A stretch of DNA of 51,670 bases from JBMNOI01 sp050942995. Lineage in GTDB: Bacteria; Chloroflexota; Anaerolineae; UBA1429. The notes under the pieces were generated by a model, which was given only the letters and a program-made list of their open reading frames with translations, was not told the DNA's origin and made no database searches. A program made the position numbers and the translations under genes. Shown here in pieces: positions 41,939 to 50,958 of this stretch; position 1 is the first letter of the stretch; each line of letters opens with the position of its first letter. Location of the stretch: assembly GCA_050942995.1 (NCBI GenBank), contig JBMNOI010000006.1:1-51670 (forward strand), written 5' to 3'.

Positions 41939-43267
41939 CTACCGAAAGCGCGGCAGATAGGGCGCATGGGTCGTCAGCAGCTCGTCCAGGCAGGCCTCCG
42001 CCGCCCGGGCGCTCTGTACCACCGGATCGGCCAGCAACGCCTGCAGCGCCAGATCGCGCGAGCCGTGCACCGCCGCCTCGACCACCAGATCCTGCACATG
42101 CACCTGAGTATTCAGCAGCGCGGCGATTCCGTCGGGCAGTTCGCCCACCTGCACCGCGCGCAGACCATCGGCGCCGGCCACGGCGGGCACCTCTACCACC
42201 GCCCACGGGGGCAGATTCGCGATAGCGCCGTCGTTACGAATGTTCACCGCCTCGATAAACTGGTGCCGATTCTCCGTCATCGCCACGATGATGGGGAAAG
42301 CAAATTCACCGGAGCGATGGATACAAGCCCGGTCGTGCGCCCAGGTCACGCGGCCGTCCTCCACCCGCTTCTCGGGCAGGGGCACCACCTCGGCCCCGGC
42401 GGCGATGCGTTCGATGCGCTCCCATGATGCCTCGCGTCCCCGATCGGCCCCCTCGAAATCGTAGCCGTGCAGACCACAATCCTCCCAGGCGAAGGAGAGA
42501 TACTCGCCGATATGATCGTCGCTGGGATGGGGATAGAGCCCATAGGTGCGGAACATTCGCCGCGTCAGTGGATAGTACTCGGGGTCGTACGCCGTATCCT
42601 TTTCGCGCAACAGGGGATACACATCCTCCCGGGTGCTCTTGCGCCGTAGATCCAGGAACCAGCAGAAATGGTTGAGCCCCGCGGCGATGCCCACCAGATC
42701 GTCGGCGGGTATACCGGTGATGCGCCCCACGCTTTCATAGCCCATGCCGATGCCATGGCACAGCCCGGCATAGCGAATGTCGGTATAGCGATCCAGTGCC
42801 AGCGCGATGCGGCTCTCCGGATTGGAGAAATTGAGCAGCCAGGCGTCGGGACAGAGCGTCTCCATATCGTGGGCGATCTCCAGGATCACCGGGATATTGC
42901 GCAGAGCGTGGGACAGGCCGCCGGGACCGCCGTTCTCGCCCAGCACCTGTTTGATACCGTGCTTATGCGGGATCTGAAAGTCGAGCTTCCACAGGTCGTT
43001 GCGGCGGATGGCCACAGCCGTGATGACAAAATCGGCCCCGGGCAGCGCCTCGCGTCGCTCGGTCGTGTGCTCGATGACGAGACCGGTGCCCGCCGCCTCG
43101 TTTAGCTTGCGGGCATAAGCCGCCATGGTCTCTAATCGTTCGGCGTCGATATCCACCAGCGCCAGAGTGCTGCCGCACAGCTCGGGCGTGAGCACGGCGT
43201 CGGCGATCATGGCCGGACCAAAGCTGGCGCTGGCCGCGCCGATGAGGACAATACGGACGTTCCTCAT
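41939..43267 (-). CDS. GH4-family glycosidase (alpha-galactosidase/glucuronidase-like)
   Basis: A 442-residue NAD- and metal-dependent glycosidase. Rossmann start RIVLIGAASASFGP, the NAD/substrate motif LLNFSNPES, the metal Cys in GLCHGIG and metal His in GLNHFCWF are all in place. GH4 enzymes cleave alpha- or beta-linked sugars by a redox mechanism needing NAD+ and Mn2+; C-H-G forms like this occur in alpha-galactosidase and alpha-glucuronidase subgroups. It is cytoplasmic, with no signal peptide. The start follows GGAGG and overlaps the MttB-like stop (ATGA), and it is the last gene of its operon. Confidence 0.9.
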   Translation of the reverse strand: MRNVRIVLIGAASASFGPAMIADAVLTPELCGSTLALVDIDAERLETMAAYARKLNEAAGTGLVIEHTTERREALPGADFVITAVAIRRNDLWKLDFQIPHKHGIKQVLGENGGPGGLSHALRNIPVILEIAHDMETLCPDAWLLNFSNPESRIALALDRYTDIRYAGLCHGIGMGYESVGRITGIPADDLVGIAAGLNHFCWFLDLRRKSTREDVYPLLREKDTAYDPEYYPLTRRMFRTYGLYPHPSDDHIGEYLSFAWEDCGLHGYDFEGADRGREASWERIERIAAGAEVVPLPEKRVEDGRVTWAHDRACIHRSGEFAFPIIVAMTENRHQFIEAVNIRNDGAIANLPPWAVVEVPAVAGADGLRAVQVGELPDGIAALLNTQVHVQDLVVEAAVHGSRDLALQALLADPVVQSARAAEACLDELLTTHAPYLPRFR

Positions 43268-44739
43268 AATTCCTCCTGTTCCTCGTTGTGAGGCGAATAC
43301 CGGTATCGTTCCACACCAAAACGCTCCGGATGGGCCATGGCGTCGGCCATGAGGGCATCCAGCTCGGCCCTGACGGCGTCGCTCACCACCGGCTGCGGCG
43401 GATAATGAGTCGCCAGGATCTCACGCACCCTCTCGTGTGCCCGGGCGTACACATCTTCGCCCCCAGCAGCCCGCCAACCCTCGAACCCCTGGTAATTGAA
43501 CAGATCCGAGCGCCAGTAGGTATCGCGCATATGCCGCACCGTGTGCTCCTCGGCGAAATAGTTGCCCAGGATCCCCACCTTTTTGATCAGGTCCGTCGCC
43601 AGCGTCTCCTCGTTCACTTCGATGCCCCGCCCAAAGATATGGCTCAGCGCCGACGCCCACTCGTTGTCGATGACGAGTTGCTCCAGGCCGGTGCCCTGGT
43701 CGGCCCCGACGATGCCCTGCGCCCCATACCCGCCGCCGGTCAGTAACATGGCCATGGCCGAAGCGCCCTTTTCAAAGCCAGACTGGAAATCGGGCACGCA
43801 GGCATCGGTGAGGGCACAGTTGGCGCCCGTCTCGAACCCATACCAGTTGCCGATCTGCAGCGCCGCCAGGCCGAGCAGCACCTGATTGGGCGAGCCGAAT
43901 GAGCAAAGACTGCTGCGCAGATCCATGGTGTGAGCGCTGCCCGACCAGCTTCCGGGCACGTCCCACAGATAGGCCACCACATTGCCGATGAGGTTGTAGG
44001 CGTTCTGCATCACCAGTGTACCGGCCAGCGTCACCGGCGCATCCAGCCCCGCCATCGCCATCGGCCCCACATGGAACGAGTGCCCCGCCTCGGCGAAAAG
44101 CAGCGCCATCTCCAGGCTGGCCTCATCGTACGATAACGCGCCGTTGGGCTCCAGCAGGTAACCGATCCGCACCGGGCGCTCGGTCGAGACGATCTCGGCG
44201 ATACGCATAATGCACCGCGCCGACTCGGGCGAGAGCACGTACACGCCAAAGGGCTTTTGCGAATAGAGGGCGCAGAGGTAATAGCCGTAAAGGTCGCCCA
44301 TCACCTGGGGGACATCGGCGGGCGTCACCAGCGGCATCGCACTGTGCACATAGGGTAACGCATTGCATAGCGCCAGCCCTTTGAGCACATCGTCGGTGGT
44401 GCCCTGCCGGCGTTCTCGCGCCGGATAATCGACGATGAGGGCCTGGTTGCCGGGACCGATGGTCACCCGGCCGTCGCGCAATCGCGTCTCGCGGAAGCGA
44501 TCCTCCCCCACCAATCGGCGCCCGCCCAGGGCCGACATGGCCTCCTCCACCAGCCTTACCGGCAGTCGGGCCACCCCCCTCGCCTCATCTATCTCGGCGC
44601 CTCGCGCCGCCAGGCGCTCCAACACGCGACGATGGGGCAGACGGCAGCCGGTGGTGCTCAGCACCTCCAGCGTGGCGTCATGAATGGCCTGTATCTCAGC
44701 CTCGGAGAGGATATCAACCCGGCTACGGATTTGCTTCAT
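43264..44739 (-). CDS. MttB-superfamily (trimethylamine methyltransferase-like) protein, no pyrrolysine
   Basis: A 491-residue TIM-barrel protein of the MttB family. The sequence reads through without an in-frame amber codon, so it belongs to the non-pyrrolysine group, whose studied members demethylate quaternary amines such as glycine betaine, proline betaine or carnitine, passing the methyl to a corrinoid protein. Family-like stretches include GPGNQALIVDYPARERRQGTTDD, ALYSQKPFGVYVLSPES and GASAMAMLLTGGGYGAQG. No corrinoid protein or activase is nearby, which leaves function open. AAGGAGG precedes the ATG. It is coupled to the GH4 gene and follows the transketolase pair. Confidence 0.88.
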   Translation of the reverse strand: MKQIRSRVDILSEAEIQAIHDATLEVLSTTGCRLPHRRVLERLAARGAEIDEARGVARLPVRLVEEAMSALGGRRLVGEDRFRETRLRDGRVTIGPGNQALIVDYPARERRQGTTDDVLKGLALCNALPYVHSAMPLVTPADVPQVMGDLYGYYLCALYSQKPFGVYVLSPESARCIMRIAEIVSTERPVRIGYLLEPNGALSYDEASLEMALLFAEAGHSFHVGPMAMAGLDAPVTLAGTLVMQNAYNLIGNVVAYLWDVPGSWSGSAHTMDLRSSLCSFGSPNQVLLGLAALQIGNWYGFETGANCALTDACVPDFQSGFEKGASAMAMLLTGGGYGAQGIVGADQGTGLEQLVIDNEWASALSHIFGRGIEVNEETLATDLIKKVGILGNYFAEEHTVRHMRDTYWRSDLFNYQGFEGWRAAGGEDVYARAHERVREILATHYPPQPVVSDAVRAELDALMADAMAHPERFGVERYRYSPHNEEQEEL

Positions 44740-44798
44740 CGCATCCTCCTTCGTCGCCCGGCATCGAACGAGAGGGAATACCTGTCTGGGGGGAGAAC

Positions 44799-44826
44799 GA
44801 GGCGCCGGCGGGATACCCGGCGCCTC
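44799..44826 (-). terminator. GC-rich hairpin after the transketolase pair
   Basis: Perfect 10-bp arms GAGGCGCCGG (44799-44808) and CCGGCGCCTC (44817-44826). No T tract follows on the minus strand (GTTCTCC), so it may only weaken transcription into the MttB-like gene or protect the upstream mRNA end. Confidence 0.45.
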
Positions 44827-44840
44827 GGAAAAACTCGAGC

Positions 44841-45785
44841 TTAGCGAACGCGCAGTTCGCGTTCTATGCGGTCGGCCACCGCTGCGCCGGTCAACCCGTG
44901 CTTGGCCAGCAACTCGTCGGCGGTCGCCGATTCGCCAAACACATCTCGGATGCCCAGACGCACCAGGCGCGCGCCTCCGGTCGATTCAGCCATTACCTCG
45001 GCCACGGCGCTGCCCAATCCGCCGATGATGCTGTGCTCCTCGACGGTAACCACCAGCGGAGTAGTTCCCGCCGCCCGGCGCACGGCCTCTTCATCCAGCG
45101 GCTTGATGCTGCCCATGTTGAACACACTCGCCCGCACCCCGCGTCCCGCCAGCAACTCGGCGGCCTGCAGAGTAATGCTCGTCATATGCCCGCAGGCAAA
45201 GAGGGTCACATCCTCTCCCTCGCGCATGGGCACCGCCCGGCCCAGCTCGAAGCGATAGCCAGAGTCGAACAGATCGGGCACCGGATAACGCCCCAGGCGG
45301 AGATACACCGGCCCGTCGATCTCGCGCACCGCGGCCAGCGTCATCGCCCGCGTCTCGACCCCGTCGGCGGGCACCAGCACGCGCATATTGGGCAGCGCCC
45401 GCATCAACGCGATATCCTCCAGCGACTGGTGACTGGCCCCATCCGGCCCCTGGGTGAGTCCGGCGCTGGAGCCGGCCAGAATCGCGTGCAGCCGCGGGTA
45501 GCATAGCTGGATACGGATCTGGTCGTAGCAGTGGGCGGTGATAAACATGGCGAACGAGTTCACAAAGGGCACCAGACCCGACGCGGCCATGCCGGCTGCC
45601 GTCGAAACCATGTCCATCTCGGCGATGCCGATATCGATAAACCGCTCCGGATAGGCCGCCCGGAAGAAAGAGGTTCCCGTCGAGTTGTACAGGTCGGCAT
45701 CGAGCACCACCACATCGTGGTGGGCCGCACCGGCCTCTACCAGCGCCTCGCCGTAAACAAAGCGCGTCTGTCTCAGCCCGCTCAT
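44841..45785 (-). CDS. Transketolase, C-terminal subunit
   Basis: A 314-residue split-transketolase subunit covering the pyrimidine-binding and C-terminal domains: RFIDIGIAEMDMVSTAAGMAASG, AGSSAGLTQGPDGASHQSLEDIALMRALPNM, YLRLGRYPVPDLF and VVTVEEHSIIGGLGSAVAEVM. Together with the adjacent N-terminal subunit it would transfer two-carbon ketol units in the pentose phosphate pathway or a related sugar reaction. The start at 45785 overlaps the partner's stop by four bases; the frame up to 46070 lies inside the partner gene and is rejected. Confidence 0.92.
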   Translation of the reverse strand: MSGLRQTRFVYGEALVEAGAAHHDVVVLDADLYNSTGTSFFRAAYPERFIDIGIAEMDMVSTAAGMAASGLVPFVNSFAMFITAHCYDQIRIQLCYPRLHAILAGSSAGLTQGPDGASHQSLEDIALMRALPNMRVLVPADGVETRAMTLAAVREIDGPVYLRLGRYPVPDLFDSGYRFELGRAVPMREGEDVTLFACGHMTSITLQAAELLAGRGVRASVFNMGSIKPLDEEAVRRAAGTTPLVVTVEEHSIIGGLGSAVAEVMAESTGGARLVRLGIRDVFGESATADELLAKHGLTGAAVADRIERELRVR

Positions 45786-46633
45786 AACGCCTCCTCCTGC
45801 AGCCCTTGCAGCGTCGACTCTAGCTCGGCCAGGGCGTCGGCCACCTGCTGTTCGGCAAACGGCGCGTTGTGGAACGCCGCCTGCCCCTCGATAAACGATA
45901 TCCCCTTGCCCTTGATCGTATGAGCGACGATGAGCGAAGGCGCGTCGGAGCTCTCCTCGGCCCAGTCCAGCGCCCGGCAAATAGCCTCCATATCGTGCCC
46001 GTCGATTTCGCGCACCCGCCAGCCAAATGACGCCCAGCGCCCGGCGATAGGCTCCATCAGCTTGGCACACGAGGGCTCGTCCATCGCCTTCAGGCCGTTG
46101 GCGTCGATGATGGCGGTCAGGTTACCCAAGCAGTGCCGCGAAGAGGTCATGGCGGCCTCCCACACCTGCCCTTCCTGAGTCTCGCCGTCGCCCATCAGGC
46201 AATATACGCGATACTGCAATCCCTGAATGCGACCGGCCAGCGCCATGCCGTTGGCAAAGGAAAGTCCCTGCCCCAACGACCCGGTACACCCTTCGATGCC
46301 GGGCAGCAGATGAGCGGCAGGATGCCCCTGCAAACGCGTGCCCATCTGCTTGAGCGTCAGTAGTTCGTCTATGGGGAACACGCCACGCATGGCCAGCGCA
46401 GCATACTGCACCGGCACACAGTGGCCCTTGCTCAGAATGAACCGATCCCGCTCGGGCCAGGTCGGATTCGCGGGGTCATAGCGCATCTTGTAGAAATAAA
46501 GGGCGGTGACAATATCCGCCGCCGACATCGAGCCGCCAAAGTGGTGGGCCTTGTTCGCGCCCATCATACGCACCACATTCAGGCGCAACTCGGTCGCCAG
46601 GCGACGCAGTTGTTGAACATCCTGCACTGTCAT
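45782..46633 (-). CDS. Transketolase, N-terminal (TPP-binding) subunit
   Basis: A 283-residue thiamin-diphosphate-binding subunit: FILSKGHCVPVQYAALA, GSLGQGLSFANGMALAG and the TPP/Mg motif GDGETQEGQVWEAAMTSSRHCLGNLTAIIDAN. ATG at 46633 follows AAGGAGG with 10-nt spacing; seven upstream codons to 46654 are unlikely. It is the first gene of a unit with the C-terminal subunit, the MttB homologue and GH4. The grouping suggests a dedicated sugar-processing role rather than the housekeeping pathway. Confidence 0.92.
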   Translation of the reverse strand: MTVQDVQQLRRLATELRLNVVRMMGANKAHHFGGSMSAADIVTALYFYKMRYDPANPTWPERDRFILSKGHCVPVQYAALAMRGVFPIDELLTLKQMGTRLQGHPAAHLLPGIEGCTGSLGQGLSFANGMALAGRIQGLQYRVYCLMGDGETQEGQVWEAAMTSSRHCLGNLTAIIDANGLKAMDEPSCAKLMEPIAGRWASFGWRVREIDGHDMEAICRALDWAEESSDAPSLIVAHTIKGKGISFIEGQAAFHNAPFAEQQVADALAELESTLQGLQEEAL

Positions 46634-46744
46634 ACGGGGGTGGCCTCCTTGCATTCACCATCGCGATCTCTGCCGATCAAGGCGGGCCTGCGGCCATACA
46701 AAAGCCTCACACCGGCTCCATGTTCCCTTACACAGGGTTCACAT

Positions 46745-46773
46745 ACTCTAAGCACAAGCCGTCATCACGTCAA
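46745..46773 (-). promoter_or_regulatory. Promoter of the transketolase-MttB-GH4 operon
   Basis: TTGACG (46773-46768), 17 bp, TAGAGT (46750-46745) on the minus strand, about 110 bp before the first ATG. An imperfect CCCT/AGGG repeat lies just downstream. Confidence 0.65.
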
Positions 46774-46843
46774 GAAGCGCCCGATCCATGGGGCGTTGCC
46801 GTTCTCGACCGTCTTTGTGTCGATGGGAACGGGTAATAAAAGT

Positions 46844-48847
46844 CTACTTCTCGTCCAGCATATCCACATACTCCTGCCGCAGCATATCCTCGGGCTGTGC
46901 GCCCAGAATCTCCAGCAGCTCGGAGATGAGCCCCGCCTTGTGAACCGCATCCTGTTGTGACCAGGTACGGCTCTTGATCTCGACGAATAACCGCTCCGGC
47001 ATGATCTGCCGGATGCGATCCAGGTTCACGGCGAAATCCAGCCCCTTGTAGCGGATATGATAGCGCTCACGGTGTTTGATGATCTCGTGCTCTTCTTTTG
47101 GCTGGAAATACTCTCGATAGAACCGCAGGCTACGGTCGGCCGGCGCCGTAAAGCGTGACCGACTGAGCACCACGCTGTTCTCATACTCGGCCTCACTCGC
47201 CGGGCCGGTCAGCGTCAGGTTATAGATCGGCTGCACCGTACCCTCGGCGATGATGACGTGATCCTCGCGATAGCGCAGGCGTCCCTGCTCCGGATCGTCA
47301 AAGCTAAAGTAGGTGTCGTACTGGTCACGAGAGGTGTGTTGGGTGATGTGTACCTCAGGGTGCGCCAGCCCGGCCTCGAATAGCGATTCATCCTGTAGAA
47401 ATCCCTTGACCTGAACCTCAAACGTCTCTTGCTGCTGCAGGCCGCCGATATCCACCAGCTTGTCCAGCACACTCTTCTCTCGCTCGACAAAGAACCGGTT
47501 GATGCGCTGCGCCAGCGTACGGGCCTGATCCAGCACACGGGGCACGTCTATCGTCTGCAACGCGCCGTCGCGCACCATGGCGCGCCCGTTCACAAAGACA
47601 TCGCGCACATCACAGCTCTTGGTCGTGTAGACGATCTGTGAGTAGATATTAAGGCCGGTCGTCTCAAAGTGGGGCAGCGAATGCATCGTCTCCAACCCCA
47701 CGACGATCACATCGGCACGCTTGCCCACCTCCAACGAGCCGATGAGATGATCCAGATGCAGGGCGCGGGCGCCGTATATCGTCGCCATGGCCACAGCCTC
47801 GACCGCCGGCACGGCGACCGGGCTGCCCCCCACCCCCTTGGGCAGCAGAGCGGCCAGGCGCATCTCCTCGAACATGTCCAGGTCGTTGTTGCTGGCGCTG
47901 CCGTCGGTGCCCACACCGACGTTGACTCCCCTGTCCAGCATCGCGGCCACCGGCGCCACACCGCTGGCCAGCTTGAGGTTGCTGGTGGGGCAATGCCCCA
48001 CCCCCACCCGGTGACGGCTCATCAGCTTGATCTCTTCGTCGTTCACGTGCACGCAATGGGCGGCCACCGTTTTGGCCTCAAACGCGCCCTGCTCCTCCAG
48101 CCAGCGGGCCGGCGGCAGCGACGTTGCGCTCAACCAATCCTCTACTTCGTCGGCGGTCTCGGCGATGTGGATGAGCTGAGGGACGTCATGGCGGCGCGCC
48201 AGATCGGTGGTGACCTGAAGAATCTCGGGCGTGCACATGTACACCGAGTGCGGCGCCGGGGCGGCTACGATCAACTCGTGTCCGGCCCAACGCTCGACGA
48301 AATCGGCGCAGAAACGCAGGCTCTCCTCATAAGAGACGGCATCCGGCGTCGGGAATTTGATTACCGTTTCGCCACAGATGCCGCGCATGCCCGCCTGCAC
48401 CGCCGCCCAGGCCACCTCTTCCTCGTGATAATACATGTCGGCGAAACAGGTCACACCACCGCGCAACATCTCGGCACAGGCCAGCAGGGTCCCCAGAAAG
48501 CAGAACTCGGGATTGACAAACTCGCGCTCGACCGGCAGGATGTAACCGTAAAGCCACACATCCAGACGCAGGTCGTCGGCCAGGCCGCGCAACAGGCTCA
48601 TGGGCAGATGAGTGTGCGTGTTCACCAGGCCCGGCATGATGACGTGCCCGGCGCACTCGATCACTTTGCGCGCCCGATAGGCGGCATCGATCTCGCCAAC
48701 ATCTCCCACGGCGACGATCTCGCTCTCGTGAATCACCACCGATCCGGGATGATAAATGGTACGGTCGGCGTCCATGGTCAGCACCGTGCCCCCACGAAGA
48801 ACGGTATCGACCCGGGCAGCCTGAGTGCTGCGATCTGTCTCGGCCAT
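46844..48847 (-). CDS. MtaD/SAH-deaminase-like amidohydrolase fused to a CYTH-like domain
   Basis: A 667-residue fusion. Residues 1 to about 440 are an ATZ/TRZ-type amidohydrolase: HxH metal site NTHTHLPMSLL (H78, H80), LIHIAET (H227), VAAHCVHVND (H264), GVGTDGSASNNDLDMFEEMR (D314). This fits 5'-methylthioadenosine/S-adenosylhomocysteine deaminase, which makes the inosine form in methionine salvage. Residues about 474-660 resemble a CYTH (triphosphate-tunnel) domain: FEVQVKG for the E-x-E-x-K strand, RLRYRED, RYHIRYKGLDFAVNLDRI, LFVEIKSRTWSQQDA. The ATG at 48847 has GGAGGTGCAC upstream; the open frame to 49309 is opposite the parvulin gene and not coding. No stop or frameshift separates the halves. 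Confidence 0.85.
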   Translation of the reverse strand: MAETDRSTQAARVDTVLRGGTVLTMDADRTIYHPGSVVIHESEIVAVGDVGEIDAAYRARKVIECAGHVIMPGLVNTHTHLPMSLLRGLADDLRLDVWLYGYILPVEREFVNPEFCFLGTLLACAEMLRGGVTCFADMYYHEEEVAWAAVQAGMRGICGETVIKFPTPDAVSYEESLRFCADFVERWAGHELIVAAPAPHSVYMCTPEILQVTTDLARRHDVPQLIHIAETADEVEDWLSATSLPPARWLEEQGAFEAKTVAAHCVHVNDEEIKLMSRHRVGVGHCPTSNLKLASGVAPVAAMLDRGVNVGVGTDGSASNNDLDMFEEMRLAALLPKGVGGSPVAVPAVEAVAMATIYGARALHLDHLIGSLEVGKRADVIVVGLETMHSLPHFETTGLNIYSQIVYTTKSCDVRDVFVNGRAMVRDGALQTIDVPRVLDQARTLAQRINRFFVEREKSVLDKLVDIGGLQQQETFEVQVKGFLQDESLFEAGLAHPEVHITQHTSRDQYDTYFSFDDPEQGRLRYREDHVIIAEGTVQPIYNLTLTGPASEAEYENSVVLSRSRFTAPADRSLRFYREYFQPKEEHEIIKHRERYHIRYKGLDFAVNLDRIRQIMPERLFVEIKSRTWSQQDAVHKAGLISELLEILGAQPEDMLRQEYVDMLDEK

Positions 48848-48890
48848 GTGCACCTCCGAATCTGTACGAGCATCCCGTGATAATAGCGCC

Positions 48891-48896
48891 ATTATA
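48891..48896 (-). promoter_or_regulatory. Candidate -10 element of the deaminase-CYTH gene
   Basis: Perfect TATAAT on the minus strand 44 bp before the ATG, with only TGGCGG at the -35 position 17 bp away. Plausible but incomplete. Confidence 0.45.
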
Positions 48897-49003
48897 ACGC
48901 CGCATCGGCCATACCGCCAGCGCCCCCGGGATATCACCTTCCGGAGGTCTCCTTCTCCACCCTCGGAAGGTGGTTGTCGCACCAACTCGACACAATAATG
49001 GGT

Positions 49004-49032
49004 TTGGTCAGCGTATGGCTCCGTGATATAAT
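49004..49032 (+). promoter_or_regulatory. Promoter of the parvulin lipoprotein gene
   Basis: TTGGTC (49004-49009), 17 bp, perfect TATAAT (49027-49032), 56 bp ahead of the ATG at 49089. Confidence 0.75.
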
Positions 49033-49088
49033 GCACAGACTGGATTGACATTGACATTGGCATAGCCCGTTCATGAGGAGAAAAGAAT

Positions 49089-50105
49089 ATGCGCCTGCAG
49101 TTGCGCTTTTTACTGGTGGCCCTCCTGGCCGTCGCGATATTGCTGATGGCCTGTCGCAAGACCGACCAGCCGACCGATCCGACCCCTGTCCCGGAATCCA
49201 CCTCGACCGAAGAAGCCGCGACACTGAATCCCGATGAAGAGATCCAAACGCGTACACAGAACGTCGAGCTTGCTTTGGAGAATATCCAACGCCCCGATGG
49301 AGACGCCATCGCGACTGTGAACGGACAGGATATCCCGGTGGATCATTATATCGACCTGATGCGTCTGCGACTCTACACCATCAGCGATCAGTACCAGATC
49401 GACTGGGCTGACGAAAACAGCATCGCCATGCTCGGCCAGATCGAGAGCCAGGTGATCGAGCAGATGGTGAGCATGGAGGTTCTCCGTCAGCGCGCCGCCA
49501 GCGAGGACATGTTGCCCGGTGAGGACGAGATCCGTCAGACATCGGATGAGATCCAGGCCGAGATCCTCATGTACGGTGACTATGAGAGCTGGGATGAGTT
49601 CATGGAGCTCAATCAGATTACCGATGATGTGCATCGGAGCATCGTCGAAGAGTCCATCATCCTGGAAAAGCTCGTCGACAAGTACGCTCAGGTGGGCGAG
49701 ATGGAACAGATCAACGCCTCGCACATTCTGGTCGAGGATGAAGAGCTGGCCCAGGATCTGCTGGAACAGATCGGTGACGGCGCCGACTTTGCCGAGCTTG
49801 CCCGCGAACACTCACAGGATACCGGCAGCGCCGAAAAGGGGGGTGAGCTGGGCTGGTTCCCCAGAGGCGTCATGGTTCCCGAATTCGAGGAGGCCGCCTT
49901 TGCCCTGCAGCCGGGTGAGGTGAGCGATGTGGTAAGCACCGACTTTGGCTTCCACATCATCAAGATAACGGGGCGCGAGGTGCGCGCGCTGGAGCCCTAT
50001 CTGGAACAAGAGTTCCAGAATCGAATGTTCAACGCCTGGGTCGCCGAAATCGTCCAGGAGGCCGACATCGAGGTCCATGTGCAGACCGACGTCCAGTTCC
50101 GATAG
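49089..50105 (+). CDS. Parvulin-type peptidyl-prolyl isomerase lipoprotein (PrsA/SurA-like)
   Basis: A 338-residue lipoprotein (MRLQLRFLLVALLAVAILLMAC, lipobox LMAC) that assists folding of exported proteins. After a Thr/Pro/Glu linker comes a SurA-N-like chaperone segment (about 65-200, ATVNGQDIPVDHYIDLMRLRL, IEQMVSMEVLRQRAASEDM), then a complete parvulin domain (about 208-300: INASHILVEDEELAQDLLEQI, GGELGWFPRGVMVPEFEEAAFALQPGEVSDVVSTDFGFHIIKI). ATG after GAGGAG. A terminator follows directly, so it is a single-gene unit. Confidence 0.92.
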   Translation: MRLQLRFLLVALLAVAILLMACRKTDQPTDPTPVPESTSTEEAATLNPDEEIQTRTQNVELALENIQRPDGDAIATVNGQDIPVDHYIDLMRLRLYTISDQYQIDWADENSIAMLGQIESQVIEQMVSMEVLRQRAASEDMLPGEDEIRQTSDEIQAEILMYGDYESWDEFMELNQITDDVHRSIVEESIILEKLVDKYAQVGEMEQINASHILVEDEELAQDLLEQIGDGADFAELAREHSQDTGSAEKGGELGWFPRGVMVPEFEEAAFALQPGEVSDVVSTDFGFHIIKITGREVRALEPYLEQEFQNRMFNAWVAEIVQEADIEVHVQTDVQFR

Positions 50106-50131
50106 AGCGATTCCCCGGTTACCGGTATATC

Positions 50132-50164
50132 AAAAGGCCCTCGAGTGTGCGCTCGAGGGCCTTT
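50132..50164. terminator. Bidirectional intrinsic terminator
   Basis: AAAGGCCCTCGAG (50133-50145) pairs perfectly with CTCGAGGGCCTTT (50152-50164) around TGTGCG, with GTTTAT after it on the plus strand and TTGATA on the minus strand. It separates the convergent parvulin and PIG-L genes. Confidence 0.88.
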
Positions 50165-50184
50165 GTTTATGCCGGCGCCGGGAA

Positions 50185-50880
50185 TCAGAGTTTGATCAGG
50201 CGCAGCGCCTCGGCATAGGTATAGCCGTGCGGCTCACCGATCTCCTTAGCCATCCGGCGCACGCGCTCTTCGATGGCCTCCATGCGGTCGCCCACCTGCG
50301 AAGCGTGATGGGTCAGGGCGCGGATCCGCAGATCCATCGATTCGGTCACATCTTCCCAATAATTCGGATCATCGGTCCAGTAGAGGTACACCTCTTTGAT
50401 CCGCCAGGGCTCCTCATCGCCCAGTTGTTCGGGGAACAGGTACCACTCACGGGCGGCCCAGGCCGCATCCAGCGCCACCTGCCCCGCCGCGCGATGATCC
50501 GGATGGAGCTGATAGCGACGCCACGGATCGATGGCCAGCAGAATATCCGGCTTGAACTGGCGAATGAGCCCGCACACCTGCTGGCGTAACGCCATAGTAT
50601 TCTCCAGCATACCGTCAGGGTGCCGCAAAAAAGTAACGCTTCGCACGCCTAGCACCCGGGCGGCGGCGCGCTGTTCTTCCTCACGCATAGCCACTACCTG
50701 CCCCGGCCGCCGGGTCGGATCGTGGCTGCCCTTGTCTCCGCTGGTCAGCAGCAGGTAGTCGATCTGGCGCCCCTGTCCGGCCCACTTGGCGATGGTGGCC
50801 GCGCAACCAAACTCGGGATCATCCGGGTGGGCGCCGATCACCAGTACGGTGCGCAATTCAGGTTCCCTGGCCTCACTCAT
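50185..50880 (-). CDS. PIG-L family (LmbE-like) deacetylase
   Basis: A 231-residue zinc deacetylase of the family that removes N-acetyl groups from GlcNAc-type or related conjugates (as in mycothiol or bacillithiol synthesis). Zinc ligands are in VIGAHPDDPEFG (His, Asp) and YQLHPDHRAAG (His), with LLTSGDKGSHDP between. No thiol-synthesis partner is beside it, so the substrate is unknown. ATG at 50880 preceded by AGGAAGG at 14 nt, rather distant. Confidence 0.9.
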   Translation of the reverse strand: MSEAREPELRTVLVIGAHPDDPEFGCAATIAKWAGQGRQIDYLLLTSGDKGSHDPTRRPGQVVAMREEEQRAAARVLGVRSVTFLRHPDGMLENTMALRQQVCGLIRQFKPDILLAIDPWRRYQLHPDHRAAGQVALDAAWAAREWYLFPEQLGDEEPWRIKEVYLYWTDDPNYWEDVTESMDLRIRALTHHASQVGDRMEAIEERVRRMAKEIGEPHGYTYAEALRLIKL

Positions 50881-50958
50881 GTTGCAATCATCCTTCCTGA
50901 ATATGTTGAATCCGGTCGGATACGAACAACCATCATCGGCATCGCCACGCCCTCGACA

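Noticed and set aside
43264..44739. Pyrrolysine-containing MttB
   Set aside because: The reading frame is continuous with no in-frame TAG, so it is the non-pyrrolysine type.
45786..46070. N-terminal extension of the transketolase C subunit
   Set aside because: Out-of-frame reading of the N subunit gene; the ATGA overlap at 45785 is the usual arrangement.
48848..49309. N-terminal extension of the deaminase-CYTH protein
   Set aside because: Part is antisense to the parvulin gene, composition is non-protein-like, and a strong ribosome site marks the start at 48847.
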